A stretch of 64,000 nt of DNA, from assembly GCF_049309525.1 (NCBI RefSeq), contig NC_133366.1:18715412-18779411 (forward strand). Reading direction: 5' to 3'. Positions 13,801-23,510 of the stretch are shown here, piece by piece. Within the stretch, counting starts at the first letter, position 1; every line of letters begins with the position of its first letter. Source of the stretch: Garra rufa. Lineage: Eukaryota > Chordata > Actinopteri > Cypriniformes > Cyprinidae. The notes under the pieces are model-generated. The model saw only the letters and a list, made by a program, of their open reading frames with translations. It made no database searches and was not told the DNA's origin. The position numbers and the translations under genes were made by a program.

Positions 13801-16749
13801 TCGAGTGATGAATGCGAAATGAGAAAAAAGAACAGCACTGAATGAACAAAAGAACATTAACATGAACTTACAGTAGCCACATCGTGTCCCTCCCTCAAAG
13901 ACAAATCCATTAGGAACGGCACCATAACGTCTTAAGTCCGACAGTTTCCATTGGCCGATGACAGTTGGAGGGAGGTCTCTGGCGATGACAAGCAAGTTGT
14001 TGCACAAATGCAGTGAGGCGGGGCCACTTTCTAGTTTGGTGCCAGGCTGGATGTTGACGTTGAACCTGTGGACTAAAAGAGAGACAAGTTTGAGTGGAGC
14101 TTATTATCACAGTACAACTTTAAAATTAGCGCATGTCGACTGCAATTAAAGCAAAACAGCTGTTCTGGAGACATTCTGGAAAGGCCTAATTTCATCCTCT
14201 CAGCTATAAGGAAACAGTTCACTGTATTTAAAAACTTTTCATTGTACATAAAGATTTTTTTTATTGGTGTATTTCTACAATTTTAGTAAATTTCTGTATT
14301 TTAAATAATAAACGGTTCCAAGATCCTTGGTTTATGAACACTAGTGAAAAATGTTGTTAAAGGGGACATTGAATGCATAAAATGTGTGCAAAATACTTTG
14401 GTTAAAATTCCTCGTTGTGTAAAACAACTCCCTTTTTACCCAGTCAAAAACAGCTTACAGTAAGCGGTTTCAGCACACGCCTCTTTAAATGATAATGAGC
14501 TACTGTTGACTCCATCCCTCTTAGTTTTTTTGTTTTTGGTGGCGCATTAAAAAACAAAACTAATCCACTGCATCCCCTTGCTTACAAAATAGTGTTGTCG
14601 CTAAAGCTGCTGAAGTGAGAAGAAAATGGTGGAAAGCATACGACTGGCTTTGGGCGGAAATATGCTAATACGGGACAGTCCATCAGCAGCTGTGGGCAGG
14701 GCCTGAGCAGTATGATGTCATAATGCTCAGAAAATCAAAACGGCTTGATAATTGAGACTTGATTGAGGTTTTGGGGATTTTTATCATTGTAGGGTGGTTG
14801 TGTCTACACGCTGCTAAGACACATTTATAGTGCCTTGCGAAAGTATTCAAACCCCTTAATGTTTTTCACATTTTGTTATGGTGCAGCCTTATGTTAAACT
14901 GCTTTAAATAACTTTTTTCCACATCAATCTACACTCCATACACCATAATGACAAAGTAAAAAAACTTAGCAAATTTATTAGAAATAAAACACTGAAATGA
15001 TTCCATTGCATAAATATTCATACTTCTGGGACACTTCAAATTTAGCTCAGGAGCTTTCGTATCACTTGGGGAGTTAACCTGTGGCAAATTCAACTGAACA
15101 CACCTCTCAATAAAAAATCTAACAGCTGAAAATTCATTTCAGAGCAAAAACCAAGCACTGAGGTCAAAATAACTGCAGAGAAAGGATTGCATCAAGCCAC
15201 ACATCTTGGGAAGAGTTCAGAAAAGATTCTGCTGCATTGAAGGTTCACAGAAGCATGCAGCCCACATTATCCATAACTGAAGAAGTTTGGAGCAACCAGG
15301 ACTTTTCCTAGAGCTGGCCTCTTGGCCAAACTTAGAAACTGATGGAGGAGGGTCTTGGTTAGACTGGTGACCAAGAAGCTGATGGTCACTCTAGTTGAGT
15401 TCCATAATCATATATGCAGATGGAACTTACACATGGACAAACATCACTCCAACACTCCACCAATCTGGTCTTTACAGCAGTGTGGCCAAACTCAATCCTC
15501 TCCTCAGTGAAGACACATTAAAACCAACTGCAATAAAACACCTGAAGAACTCTCAGATTGGGAGAAACAAGATTCTCTGGTCTGATGAACCTCAATTTGT
15601 TTGGAAGAAACGAGGGACTGATCATCACCTGCATACTATCATCACAAAAGTAAAGTATGGAAGTAGCAGCCTCGTGCTGTGGGGCTGTTTTTCAAAGACA
15701 GGGACTGAGGGACTTGTCAGAGTAGAAGAAAAGCTCAACGCACCAAAATATTAATAAGAAGTCTTGGGCAGAAGACTGGGTAGAAGGTTCATCTTCCAAC
15801 AGAATAATAACCCTAAGCACACAGCAAGAGTGGCTTATAGACAATTCTGTGGATGTCCTTGAGTGGCCCAGCCAGAGCCTCGGACTGAACCCAATTAAAC
15901 ACTTCTGGAGAAACCTGAAAATGTCTGCCAGACCCTAGCCAAGCTGACAGAGCTTGAGATGTGAAGAAGTGAGGTGAAGAATGGCAGAATATTACCAAAT
16001 GCAGATGTGCAAAGCTTGTCGCATCATACCTATAAAGACTTGAGGCTGTAAAGGTGCTTCAACTAAGTACCACGTTAAGGGATGAATGAATACTTATGTA
16101 ATTTATTTAAATTTCTTAATTGTGTTAAATTTGCAATGTTGAGACAAATCAGTTTTTTGCTTTGTCATTATGGTGTACAGAGGGTAGATTGATGTGGAAA
16201 AAAGTTATTTAAAGCAGTTTAACATAAGGCTGCAATGTAAAACGTAAAACAAGAATGGGTTTGCATCTGATGTCCCCTTTAAAATAAGTTTGATTCAGAT
16301 TCAATCTGCCAATGAATCATTAAGATGAAAATTTAAAATAACTGGCTTAAGAGGTCAAGTCATAATCAAAATCGAACCACATTATGGATTGGGAACAACT
16401 TTTAATTTACATAGAGTGATATCTTGTTGATAATACGTTTGAGAGAGCATTAGATGAACTGAATTAATATTCTCTATAAATTGTGATAAAAACATAATTT
16501 CCCTGATATTTCCAGATTGTCCATTACTGTGGCTAATCAGTGCATTTTTATAAGCTGTATATTTATTTCTATTTTTGGCACTGACAACTTCAAAGTAACT
16601 TTATTTGAAGTTTAATACATAATTTATGGGCCTGATTACCCAGCACAGGTGTGAATACAGACTCCAAATCATTAGGAAAAATACCACAATTTATCATAAT
16701 AGAGACAAGTAATCAATACAATCCAAGCAAGCATAATTAATGATACAGC

Positions 16750-16811
<62 letters not shown>

Positions 16812-17083
16812 CTGGTATTCATCACGTTGTGGGGACCAAATGTCCCCACAAGGATAGGAATACCAGTAGATTTTGACCGTGTGGGGACATTTCTCAGGTC
16901 CCCATGAGGAAACAGGCTTATAAATCATGCACAATGAGTTTTTTTGAGGAAGTAAAAGTGTGCACAATCTCCTGTGAGGGCTAGGTTTAGGTGTAGGGTA
17001 GGTGTAGGGGGATAGAAAATACGGTTTGTACAGTATAAAAACCATTACGCCTATGGAATGTCCCCATAAAACATGTAAACCCA

Positions 17084-17163
<80 letters not shown>

Positions 17164-20100
17164 GCATGTCTTGCATCAGCAATGGGATTAATGTAATTTT
17201 TACTTCATACATCCTATTCCATTGCATACCTTGTCACATGTAATACACACATTCAGCATGTGACGTTTTATATTACAGATTTAGCAAACACTCTCACATT
17301 TCTATCTATAGTCAACCAAAGCTATGAAGTGTAAAGCCACTGATGCATCAATCATGAGCAATGTGAGTCGACTTGCTACAGAACAGTCTGTTAAGGTGGT
17401 TTAGAAGGAAACTGATAAGAGCAACAGAGCAGAATAAAACATCAGTACCATCTATCACCGTTCTGACTGCCTTAAAGCAAAACAAATAAACAAACAAACA
17501 AACAAACAGGACCTGAAAATCAAGGAGGCATCAGAGCGAACACAACACATGCATTCAGAATTGTCAGCATAACAGCTGCCAAACAAGACTTGAAAAAAAA
17601 GCAAAGGAGAAAAGCATCAGTCATAAGACTATTTCATTGTCATTCAACATTTTAGATGCATAAATGGGAATGAAAACTTTCTTTTGAAATTACCTCAAGT
17701 CATTTTAGTATGTGTTAGTCTGTCAAGCGCATGTTCGAGAAAAACATGTGTTCTTATATAGTATGGCACATCCCAGGGTCCCAATTATAACTTCACTCCT
17801 TTTCAAAGGGCACGACTTGAAAGTGTATGTGTGAGAGCACAAGAGTCAGCCGTCTGGATGTAGGTGTATGTCTGTACGTGTTTTTCAAGAGTGTCTGGGA
17901 TTAACAGAACCAATAGAGGTCTTGACTCATATAGTACCCTGGGCGAGATCAAATGTTACCCCCTATGGCCCACCACCCACCACAACTATTTATGTACTGA
18001 TTCAAAATGTATGTTAGAAATCACAATAAAGCAAATGACAAAATGAAAAGTAAGCATTAAAGGGTTAGTTCAACCAAAAATGAAAATTCTGTCATAAATT
18101 ACAAAAAAGAATCTTATTCAAGTGTGCTATTAGTATACTTCTTTTAAACTTAAAAAAAAATAAGAAAGTATACTTTCAGTCTACTTTTTATGTGCTTCTA
18201 GGGGCGCTATTACACTTCTTCTGTACAGAATTTTCAAAACACAAGTGAAGAAGAAACCGAAACAACAGATGCTTTCACATGTAATCTAACACAATCGTCA
18301 GACATGAAACAACAACAAAACAACAGATGTGTAAAACTGTGTAACGTTATGGAATAAAATGACGACCCATGAAGAGGTAATAATGACTGTCAAGCTTTGC
18401 GGTGTTGATTGACTCCATCTACATTTTGATTACCATGAATAGTCTTTTTTTTTAAGCTTTTTGTTCAAAATGGTGTTTATTTATTTATTCATTTTTATTT
18501 ATGAAACTTACCCACATTCAATGCATGAAGCTAGAATAAAATGTTTTTGTTTACAAGCAGATACCCCGTTCTTTCTTTTGATGTTTTGTATGTTCAAAGC
18601 ATATACAAATTAATGCCTAACTAGGGACATAGTAGCATACTTATATGTGACCCTGGACCACAAAACCAGTCATAAGGTTAAATTTTACAAAACTGAGATA
18701 TATACGTCATATGAAAGCTCAATAAATAAGCTTTCTTTTGATGTATAGTTTGTTAGGATAGGACAATATTTGACCGAGATACATCTATTTGAAAATCTGA
18801 AATCTGATGGTGCAAAAAAATCAAAATACTGAGAAAATCACCTTTAAAGTTGTCCAAATTAAGTTCTTAACAATGCATATTACTAATCAAAAATTACATT
18901 TTGATAGGTTTACAGTAGGAATTTAACAAAAAATCTTAATGGAACATGATCTTTACTTAATTTCCTAATGATTTTTGACATAAAAGAAAAATCAATAATT
19001 TTGACCCATACAATGTATTTTTGGCTATTGCTACAAATATACCCCAGCGACTTAAGACTGGTTTTGTGGTCCAGGGTCACATATTATGATGTGAAGTTCA
19101 CTTAAAGAAAACTGACGAGTATACTTGCTGTAAACTCGTAAACTAGTGGTATATTTAGTATACTACAAGTATACTTACTAAACTAGTAGTTTACTGAGAC
19201 TATACTCCAAAGTGTACTAAAAATGCCTAAAAATGTATTTAATTAGTAAACTATCAGTATACCTGTGAGGTAACTTTTAAAATACTTGCAGTACAAACTA
19301 AAAAAAACATAGATCAACTGTGATGTTAATATGTACTACTGTTATACTTACTTTTAAGTATACTTTTATATACTAGAAAGTGGGCCAATTTAGTCCCAAG
19401 GAGTATTAAAATAGTACACTTAAAAGTATACTACTAGTGAACTTACTACATAAAGTATACTTTAAAATATACTTGAACTTAATAAAATAAACTTGAAGTA
19501 AACTTATTTTTGGTAAGGGTTTCCAAAGCCATAAGGCTTTTGTTCATCTTCAGAACACAAATTAATATAATTTTGATGAAATCTGAGAGCTTTCTGATTA
19601 GGGCTGGGCAATTTGGCTTAGAATCAAAATCTCGATTAATTGAACATTTTAACCCGATTACGATTAATGAACGATTATTTTATTTATTAATAAAATTATA
19701 TTTAATTATATTTATATAATATTTATTTTTTTGCCCTCATAGTTCACTGACAAGTTTTGTACAGTAAATATGTTCACATATTACAAGCGAGAGATTTTTG
19801 GATGAAGGGTGCATTACTTGATTTTAAAATAATTGAAGGAAACACACTATCTACGATCTATGATTATTAATTGAACATCAGTGTTGAACAACTGAAATTA
19901 AAGCAAGCATTGCTTAAAACGAAAAGTCACATTTTTCTTAAATTAGTGAAAATAAATAACTTGCACTATTGGAAACAAAATAAATAATTTTCAATGTTTT
20001 TCATATTACAAGTAGAAAATAAGCAGTATCTCTAAATAAAATTACCCTTGTATATCCTGTAAATACTTTTTACTGTATAAATACTGTTTAAGCTCTCCAT

Positions 20101-23100
20101 CGACATGTCGGCGGAATAACGGAACGGAGCGCTAGTGTTTTTTAAAGGGAAAGTAATTGAAATAATCTTCCTGGAAAAATTTTAACGATTATAGGTTCTG
20201 AATGTCGATTTCGATTATTTTTCGATTAATCGCCCAGCCCTATTTCTGATCCTGAATAGACAGCAATGCAACTGACATGTTCAAGGCCCAGAAAGATAGT
20301 AAGGACATCGTTAAAATAGTCCATGTGACATCAGTGGTTCAGCATTTATTTCATGAAGCTCTGAGAATACTTTTTGTGCACAAAAACAACTGTATCCAAC
20401 AATTTCTTCTTTTTCGTTTCAGTCTTCAACGCACATTCACGAAATGCACGTCAAAGACTGACACGAAGAGAAGAAATTGTTGAGCAAAGTCGTTATTTTT
20501 GTTTTCTATGTGCACAAAAAGTATTCTCAAAGCTTCATAAAATTATTATATTTGTGTATGTGTGTGTTTTGTGTAATTTTTGTCCATTTGGGAGCTTGAC
20601 AGCACTCAAGTCACTTTGTATGTTGTCATTGGATGATTTTTCAAAAACTTCTAATTTTGTGATAACAAATACACACAACAATAACAGCATGCTGGTTTGG
20701 AACGACATAAGGGTGAGTAAATAATGACAGAATTTTAACTAATGGCCATTTTCATCTGATCAGTGCAAACGCACACATGCTCTTCTCTTACCCTCTCCAA
20801 GGCTGTAGCGGATACGAGCATCCCAGGCCAGAAGAGACACTTTGTTGTCGAAGCCCAGCATGACAGACTGGCTCAGGCAGAGCAGACTGAGTGTGTAATT
20901 CACTCCATCAAACCCCTGAAGAGCCTCCAGTCCACAGATATCCCTCAGCGTGGCCTGATTCCTCTCCCGCTGTCCTTTACTCTTTTCTCCACGCTCCTTA
21001 TACACCAGCAAGGTCAGGCAGTCTGAAACAGAGTCAGGATTACAAATTGATTAAACATTAGAAATGCATCTTAGAGTAAAAAAAACTATTAAAAATTACA
21101 ATGGTAATATATATTTTAAAAAACGTAACCATCTAATAGCATAAATGTACCATTGTACCATAAAATTATGCATAAAAGTGTACTTTCTTTTCATTTCACT
21201 ATTGTGTTTTACAGTTGCAACAGTTGATATCATAATTTGCATAATCATCAGGAATTACAACTGAAAAAATAACAGATGCATGGGACGCAATTACTGACCC
21301 ACGAAATATAAACTGTCTCTTTCTATAAACTAGTGTTGCATGTGTGACAGCATCAAACTATAGTCTCTCCAACGCCTCCACTTGTTGGTTGTTTTGAAAT
21401 TGTGGTGATGTATTGTTTTGATGCTTCTGTTTAAACCTCTACATTACCAGACTTCTAAAACAGTGTGCGAGGAGTCAAGCAGCTGTCATAACACACATCA
21501 AAAGACACAGTGATCCATGAAAGCAACTGGAGACTAACCTATTAAACAATGACAGCTTTAGGTGACAGAGATCCAAAAATGACCTATCCGCTAGCCAAGT
21601 TCACCTCAAGAAGTTATGTAAGTGTATGACTTGCATTGTGAATGATGATGCATATCACAAGGGAGACCAAAGATAGATGTCATGGTTTTTTTTTAACTCT
21701 CAAGGGAAGTTCATTTTTAAAATGTATAGATGCTAATCTTCAAGGTCTATATACCAAAAAGCTTTTAAAGATTTTATTACCCAGGAAAGAAATGTTCACT
21801 GATCTAGTCTGACAACAAAAACTGTTCAAATGGACCTGCCACTAAAGTACAATACAGTAGATTAAGGTAAAAAAAAAAAAAAACCTTAAAAAGTCACACA
21901 ATTATCAAACACAAAATGTGACCCAACAAAACCAGTCATAATGGTCCATTTATGGGAAATGAGATTTATACATCACCTGAAAGCTGCATAATAAAAATAA
22001 GGAAATAAGCTTTCTATTATGGTTTGTTAGGACAATATGTGACCGTAGACAACAAAAGCAGTCTTAAATAGAATGGGTATATTTGTAGCAGTAGACAAAA
22101 ATACATTGCATGGGTCAAAATGATATGCCAAAAATCATGAGGATGTTAAGTAAAGATCGTGTTCTGTTAAGATATTTTGTAAATTCCCTACTGTCAATAT
22201 CAAAACCTAATTTTTGATTAGTAATATGCATTGCTAAGAACTTTTCATTCATTTTCTAATAGTTGCATCTTGACCAAATATTGTCGTATCCTAACAAACC
22301 ATACATCAGTGGAAAGCTTATTTATTCATGTATAAATCTCAATCTCAAAAAAAAATGTACCCTTATGACTGGTTTTGTGGTTCTGGGTCACATATTTCTG
22401 AAGCTGAGGGTGCAAAAAAAATCAAAATATTCACAAAATTGCCTTAAAATATGTCCAAATGAAGTTCTTAGCGATGGATATTACTAATCAAAAATTAAGT
22501 TTTTATTGCCATAGGAAATTTACTAAATATCTTCATGGAACATGATCCTTACTTAATATCCCAATGATTTTTGGCATTAAAGAAAAATCTGTAATTTTGA
22601 CCCATACAATGTATATTTGGCTATTGCTACAAATATACCCGTGCCACTTAAAACTGCTTTTGTGGTCCAGGGTCACAAATAACGAATCAAAAAACAAAAA
22701 TTGAAAAAGTAAGGTGTTTTTTTTTGTGGAGCTTATAGGGAGTTATTGATTTCACTATCAAATAATGGCATTGATAAATGTATATAATTTAAAATACATG
22801 AGTCAACATAAGCTATGGCAAAAAAATTATGGTTTTGGTTTGTTGGATTTTAGTTTAGCCTATAGGACACAATTCACAAAACGTTTTAAACCAACATACT
22901 AAATTATAGATTTGTCTACACATTTGTTGGGAAAACGTCAGAGCTAGCTCTTGTGACAACTAGCCCCGGTCTCAGATATAAACTTACATTTTAGACTACA
23001 CTATACTTTTGAAGTTTACATTGTACCTGTTGGTCCTAAAAACAGCTTGAGCCACAGTGAATTGCGACATCGTGACACGTGTATCGAGAGTGTCATTCCA

Positions 23101-23510
23101 ATAACGCTCGCCTCATAACGATCATGCCAATACCTCACATACCGTCACAGGAAAAAAACAAACGTGACAGCGCTATGTGCTAAGCATAAAGTACGTTTAT
23201 GGAAATAAACAGTAATTTGGATAAATATTTACTATCACCTCAAGACCGTTAAACAGCAGCGTGGAAAGTTTTCATCGTATTTACCTGCTACCGGCGAAGG
23301 TTTCCGTAGAATCACCCATCTGTTTTTCCACTGTAAACGCAAAGGAAAAAAAACAACAAACAAAAATACTATTCGTATATCCGAACAAATAATTATACAA
23401 GTTTGTCAGTAATAACGAACGACATAGTAAAAGTAGTTTGCATTGCTTTTAACCACCTTTTTCCCCTCTCGAAGTCTGACTTGTCCCTCTACGACAACCG
23501 TATCCGTCAT
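1805..23510 (-). CDS. dok7: dok7, docking protein 7 (six exons, 3' end outside window)
   Basis: DOK7 is the cytoplasmic adaptor that binds and activates the receptor kinase MuSK at the neuromuscular junction. Six exons read on the minus strand: 23510-23457, 23330-23285, 21022-20792, 14072-13872, 8152-8033, 1891-1805. Joined, they give about 246 residues in one frame, with all junctions phase-compatible (0,1,1,1,1). Residues 1-110 form the PH domain (MTDTVVVEGQVRLREGKK, then WKNRWVILRKPSPVA). Residues about 111-210 form the PTB domain (HRFNVNIQPGTKLESGPA, GQWKLSDLRRYGAVPNGF, FEGGTRCGYW, EGEQISFLFDCIVRGISP). Exon 6 starts the Ser/Thr/Tyr-rich tail (SSVEDRISQEACELEKRLSM). The last large exon, carrying the C-terminal tyrosine motifs, should lie left of position 1. 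Seen: exons, splice sites, motifs. Known: family role. Not decidable here: which fish dok7 paralogue this is. Confidence 0.95.
2618..2981. mobile_element. Small palindromic element with CACTGCAAAAAAT ends
   Basis: The ends CACTGCAAAAAATAT and ATTTTTTGCAGTG are inverted, and the inner segments (ATTTTTAGATATTTTG, CAAGCAAAAACGCACTTAA) also mirror each other. This is a common non-autonomous cyprinid DNA element in dok7 intron 5. Flanking 1892-2617 and 2982-4536 show no further supported feature beyond a G11 run near 3614. Confidence 0.75.
4537..5390. mobile_element. Tc1/mariner-type palindromic element (CTGC..CTCAAAAGTTT ends)
   Basis: Left end CTGCTGCTCAAAAGTTTGGG and right end AAACTTTTGAACGGCAG are inverted repeats; inner arms (CTCATCAAAATTCC / AGCCTTGATGAGC; CAGCCATTACTCCAGTCTTC and its mirror) also pair. 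Same family as 48261-49117. Non-autonomous, no transposase. Contains a short GAAA repeat near 4970-4986. Confidence 0.8.
5769..7705. mobile_element. hAT-type non-autonomous element
   Basis: Inverted ends TAGGGCTGG.TA and TACCCAGCCCTA are flanked by 8-bp duplications TTGCCTAC (5761-5768) and CTGCCTAC (7706-7713), 7 of 8 identical, as expected for hAT transposition. At 1937 bp it carries no transposase frame; it includes a shared module at 6256-6360 also found at 10708-10815 and 33485-33602. Confidence 0.85.
8033..8152 (-). CDS. dok7: dok7 exon 5 (PTB domain, last part)
   Basis: A 120-base exon with acceptor CTATAG|GG and donor CCAG|GTGAGT. It encodes AGVFFLACAEGEQISFLFD, CIVRGISPSRGPFGLRPVLP: the closing strand and C-terminal helix of the PTB domain. 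Phase 1 on both sides. Confidence 0.95.
9381..10504. mobile_element. Tc1/mariner-type palindromic element, degenerate copy
   Basis: TACACCTTGCAGAATCTGC near 9405 mirrors GCAGATTCTGCAAGGTGTG-like sequence near 10468-10485; inner arms mirror too (GAAGGTTCAAATGCTCACTG / CAGTGAGAGTTTGAACCTTC). Same family as 12033-12871 and 37039-38134, with a worn left end. In dok7 intron 4, where 8153-9380 holds nothing else recognised. Confidence 0.75.
10700..11000. repeat. Fragments of two interspersed repeats
   Basis: 10708-10815 shares a module (GACATGAAAAACAACCTG, GCAACA.TATTAAAGTAGCC) with 33485-33602 and, inverted, with 6256-6360. 10820-11000 (GGAAAAGGGGGCGGGGAG, AGCTCATTTGCATTTAAA) matches the right part of the 62538-63394 element. 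11001-12032 shows nothing else recognisable. Confidence 0.65.
12033..12871. mobile_element. Tc1/mariner-type palindromic element
   Basis: Left AGTTGAGGTCAAAAGTTTAC ACCCCCCTTTCAGAATCTGC mirrors right GCAGATTCTAAAAGGGGGGT GTAAAAAATGTTGATCTCA. Non-autonomous. The sequence 12872-13871 after it is AT-rich with a (GA)n tract at about 13541-13577 and no supported gene. Confidence 0.8.
13872..14072 (-). CDS. dok7: dok7 exon 4 (PTB domain, first part)
   Basis: A 201-base exon with acceptor CTTTTAG|TC and donor TACT|GTAAGT. It encodes VHRFNVNIQPGTKLESGPA, LHLCNNLLVIARDLPPTVIG, QWKLSDLRRYGAVPNGFVFE and GGTRCGY. The arginine-rich RRYG and GTRCGYW segments are the PTB surface for the phosphotyrosine ligand, as known for DOK proteins. 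The split tryptophan codon T|GG is completed by exon 5. Confidence 0.96.
14361..16278. mobile_element. TTAA-flanked element, split by a Tc1 insertion
   Basis: Ends AGGGGACATTGAATGC and GATGTCCCCT are inverted, and TTAA lies at both borders (14357-14360, 16279-16282), the target preference of piggyBac- and Kolobok-like transposons. The element is interrupted from about 14828 to 16250 by a Tc1-like copy. Related to 62538-63394. In dok7 intron 3. Confidence 0.75.
14828..16250 (+). mobile_element. Tc1-like transposon with dead transposase
   Basis: The left end GTGCCTTGCGAAAGTATTC and the stretch GCAGCCTTATGTTAAACTGC return inverted near 16210-16235. Between them lies a decayed DDE transposase; the best piece is 15395-15754 (KILWSDEPQFVWKKRG, VLWGCFSKTGTEGLVRVEE). 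The first catalytic Asp (WSDE) is kept. The second motif reads QQNNNPKH at about 15797 instead of QQDNDPKH, and the third reads LNPIKHFW at 15885 instead of NPIE, so two acidic residues are lost in addition to frameshifts. Confidence 0.85.
16750..17166. repeat. Two (TG)n tracts flanking a CCCCAC-rich unit
   Basis: (TG)30 at 16750-16809 and about (TG)36 plus variants at 17087-17166 enclose about 280 bases containing GTGGGGACCAAATGTCCCCA, ACCGTGTGGGGACATTTCTC and a GTAGGGTAGGTGTAGGGGG segment. The unit is not coding. Sequence 17167-18059 shows only a short (AAAC)n tract at 17478-17509. Confidence 0.8.
18645..19081. mobile_element. Palindromic element with TGTGACCCTGGACCACAAAA ends
   Basis: TGTGACCCTGGACCACAAAA CCAGTCATAAG at the left mirrors AAGACTGGTTTTGTGGTCC AGGGTCACA at the right. 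437 bp, non-coding. Other copies: 21917-22677 (two copies, nested) and 53779-54099 (right end lost). Confidence 0.88.
19599..20242. mobile_element. hAT-type element with perfect 8-bp duplications
   Basis: Ends TAGGGCTGGGCAATTTGG and GATTAATCGCCCAGCCCTA are inverted. TTTCTGAT flanks both sides exactly (19591-19598 and 20243-20250). 644 bp, no transposase, hence non-autonomous. Confidence 0.92.
20792..21022 (-). CDS. dok7: dok7 exon 3 (rest of PH domain)
   Basis: A 231-base exon with acceptor TTTCAG|AC and donor GAGG|GTAAGA. It encodes DCLTLLVYKERGEKSKGQRE, RDICGLEALQGFDG, LLCLSQSVMLGFDNK and AWDARIRYSLGE: the second half of the PH domain and the linker into the PTB domain. A large nested transposon block (18060-20741) ends about 50 bases downstream of the donor. 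Confidence 0.95.
21917..22677. mobile_element. Palindromic element interrupted by an inverted copy of itself
   Basis: Copy A runs 21917-22042 and resumes 22395-22677. Copy B (22043-22394) is a full-length copy of the same family in the opposite orientation, beginning TGTGACCGTAGACAACAAAA and ending GGTTTTGTGGTTCTGGGTCA CA. ATAT borders both sides of B. In dok7 intron 2; 21023-21916 and 22678-23284 hold nothing else recognised. Confidence 0.8.
23285..23330 (-). CDS. dok7: dok7 exon 2 (PH domain)
   Basis: A 46-base exon with acceptor TTTACAG|TGG and donor GCAG|GTAAAT, ending in phase 1. It encodes WKNRWVILRKPSPVA, the conserved tryptophan-rich PH segment. It lies only 126 bases after exon 1 and is too short to show up as an open frame on its own. 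Confidence 0.93.
23457..23510 (-). CDS. dok7: dok7 exon 1 (start of PH domain)
   Basis: Eighteen codons from ATG at 23510 to the donor AAG|GTGG after 23457, phase 0. The peptide MTDTVVVEGQVRLREGKK matches the first PH-domain strand of DOK7. Another ATG ten bases upstream (23520) is out of frame, so 23510 is chosen as the start. No TATA box is obvious in the 130 bases upstream. Confidence 0.93.

Larger units (their letters stand above)
18060..20741. mobile_element. Nested transposon block in dok7 intron 3
   Basis: The outer element has inverted ends (AGTTCAACCAAAAATGAAAA near 18066; GACAGAATTTTAACTAATGG near 20727) and is related to 50329-51060. It holds (a) a block at about 18100-19515 rich in AGTATACTT motifs, itself split by a palindromic element at 18645-19081, and (b) a hAT element at 19599-20242. 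The related copy at 50438-50460 shows the empty site for (b). Ends about 50 bases from the exon 3 donor. Confidence 0.8.

Noticed and set aside
13445..13849. 134-residue minus-strand frame downstream of dok7 exon 4
   Set aside because: Reads through a (GA)n tract as a Ser/Leu/Pro repeat with no domain; intronic noise.
16737..17087. Frames with long Thr-His or Cys-Val runs here and at 36519-36776 and 61469-61770
   Set aside because: Translations of TG/CA microsatellites.
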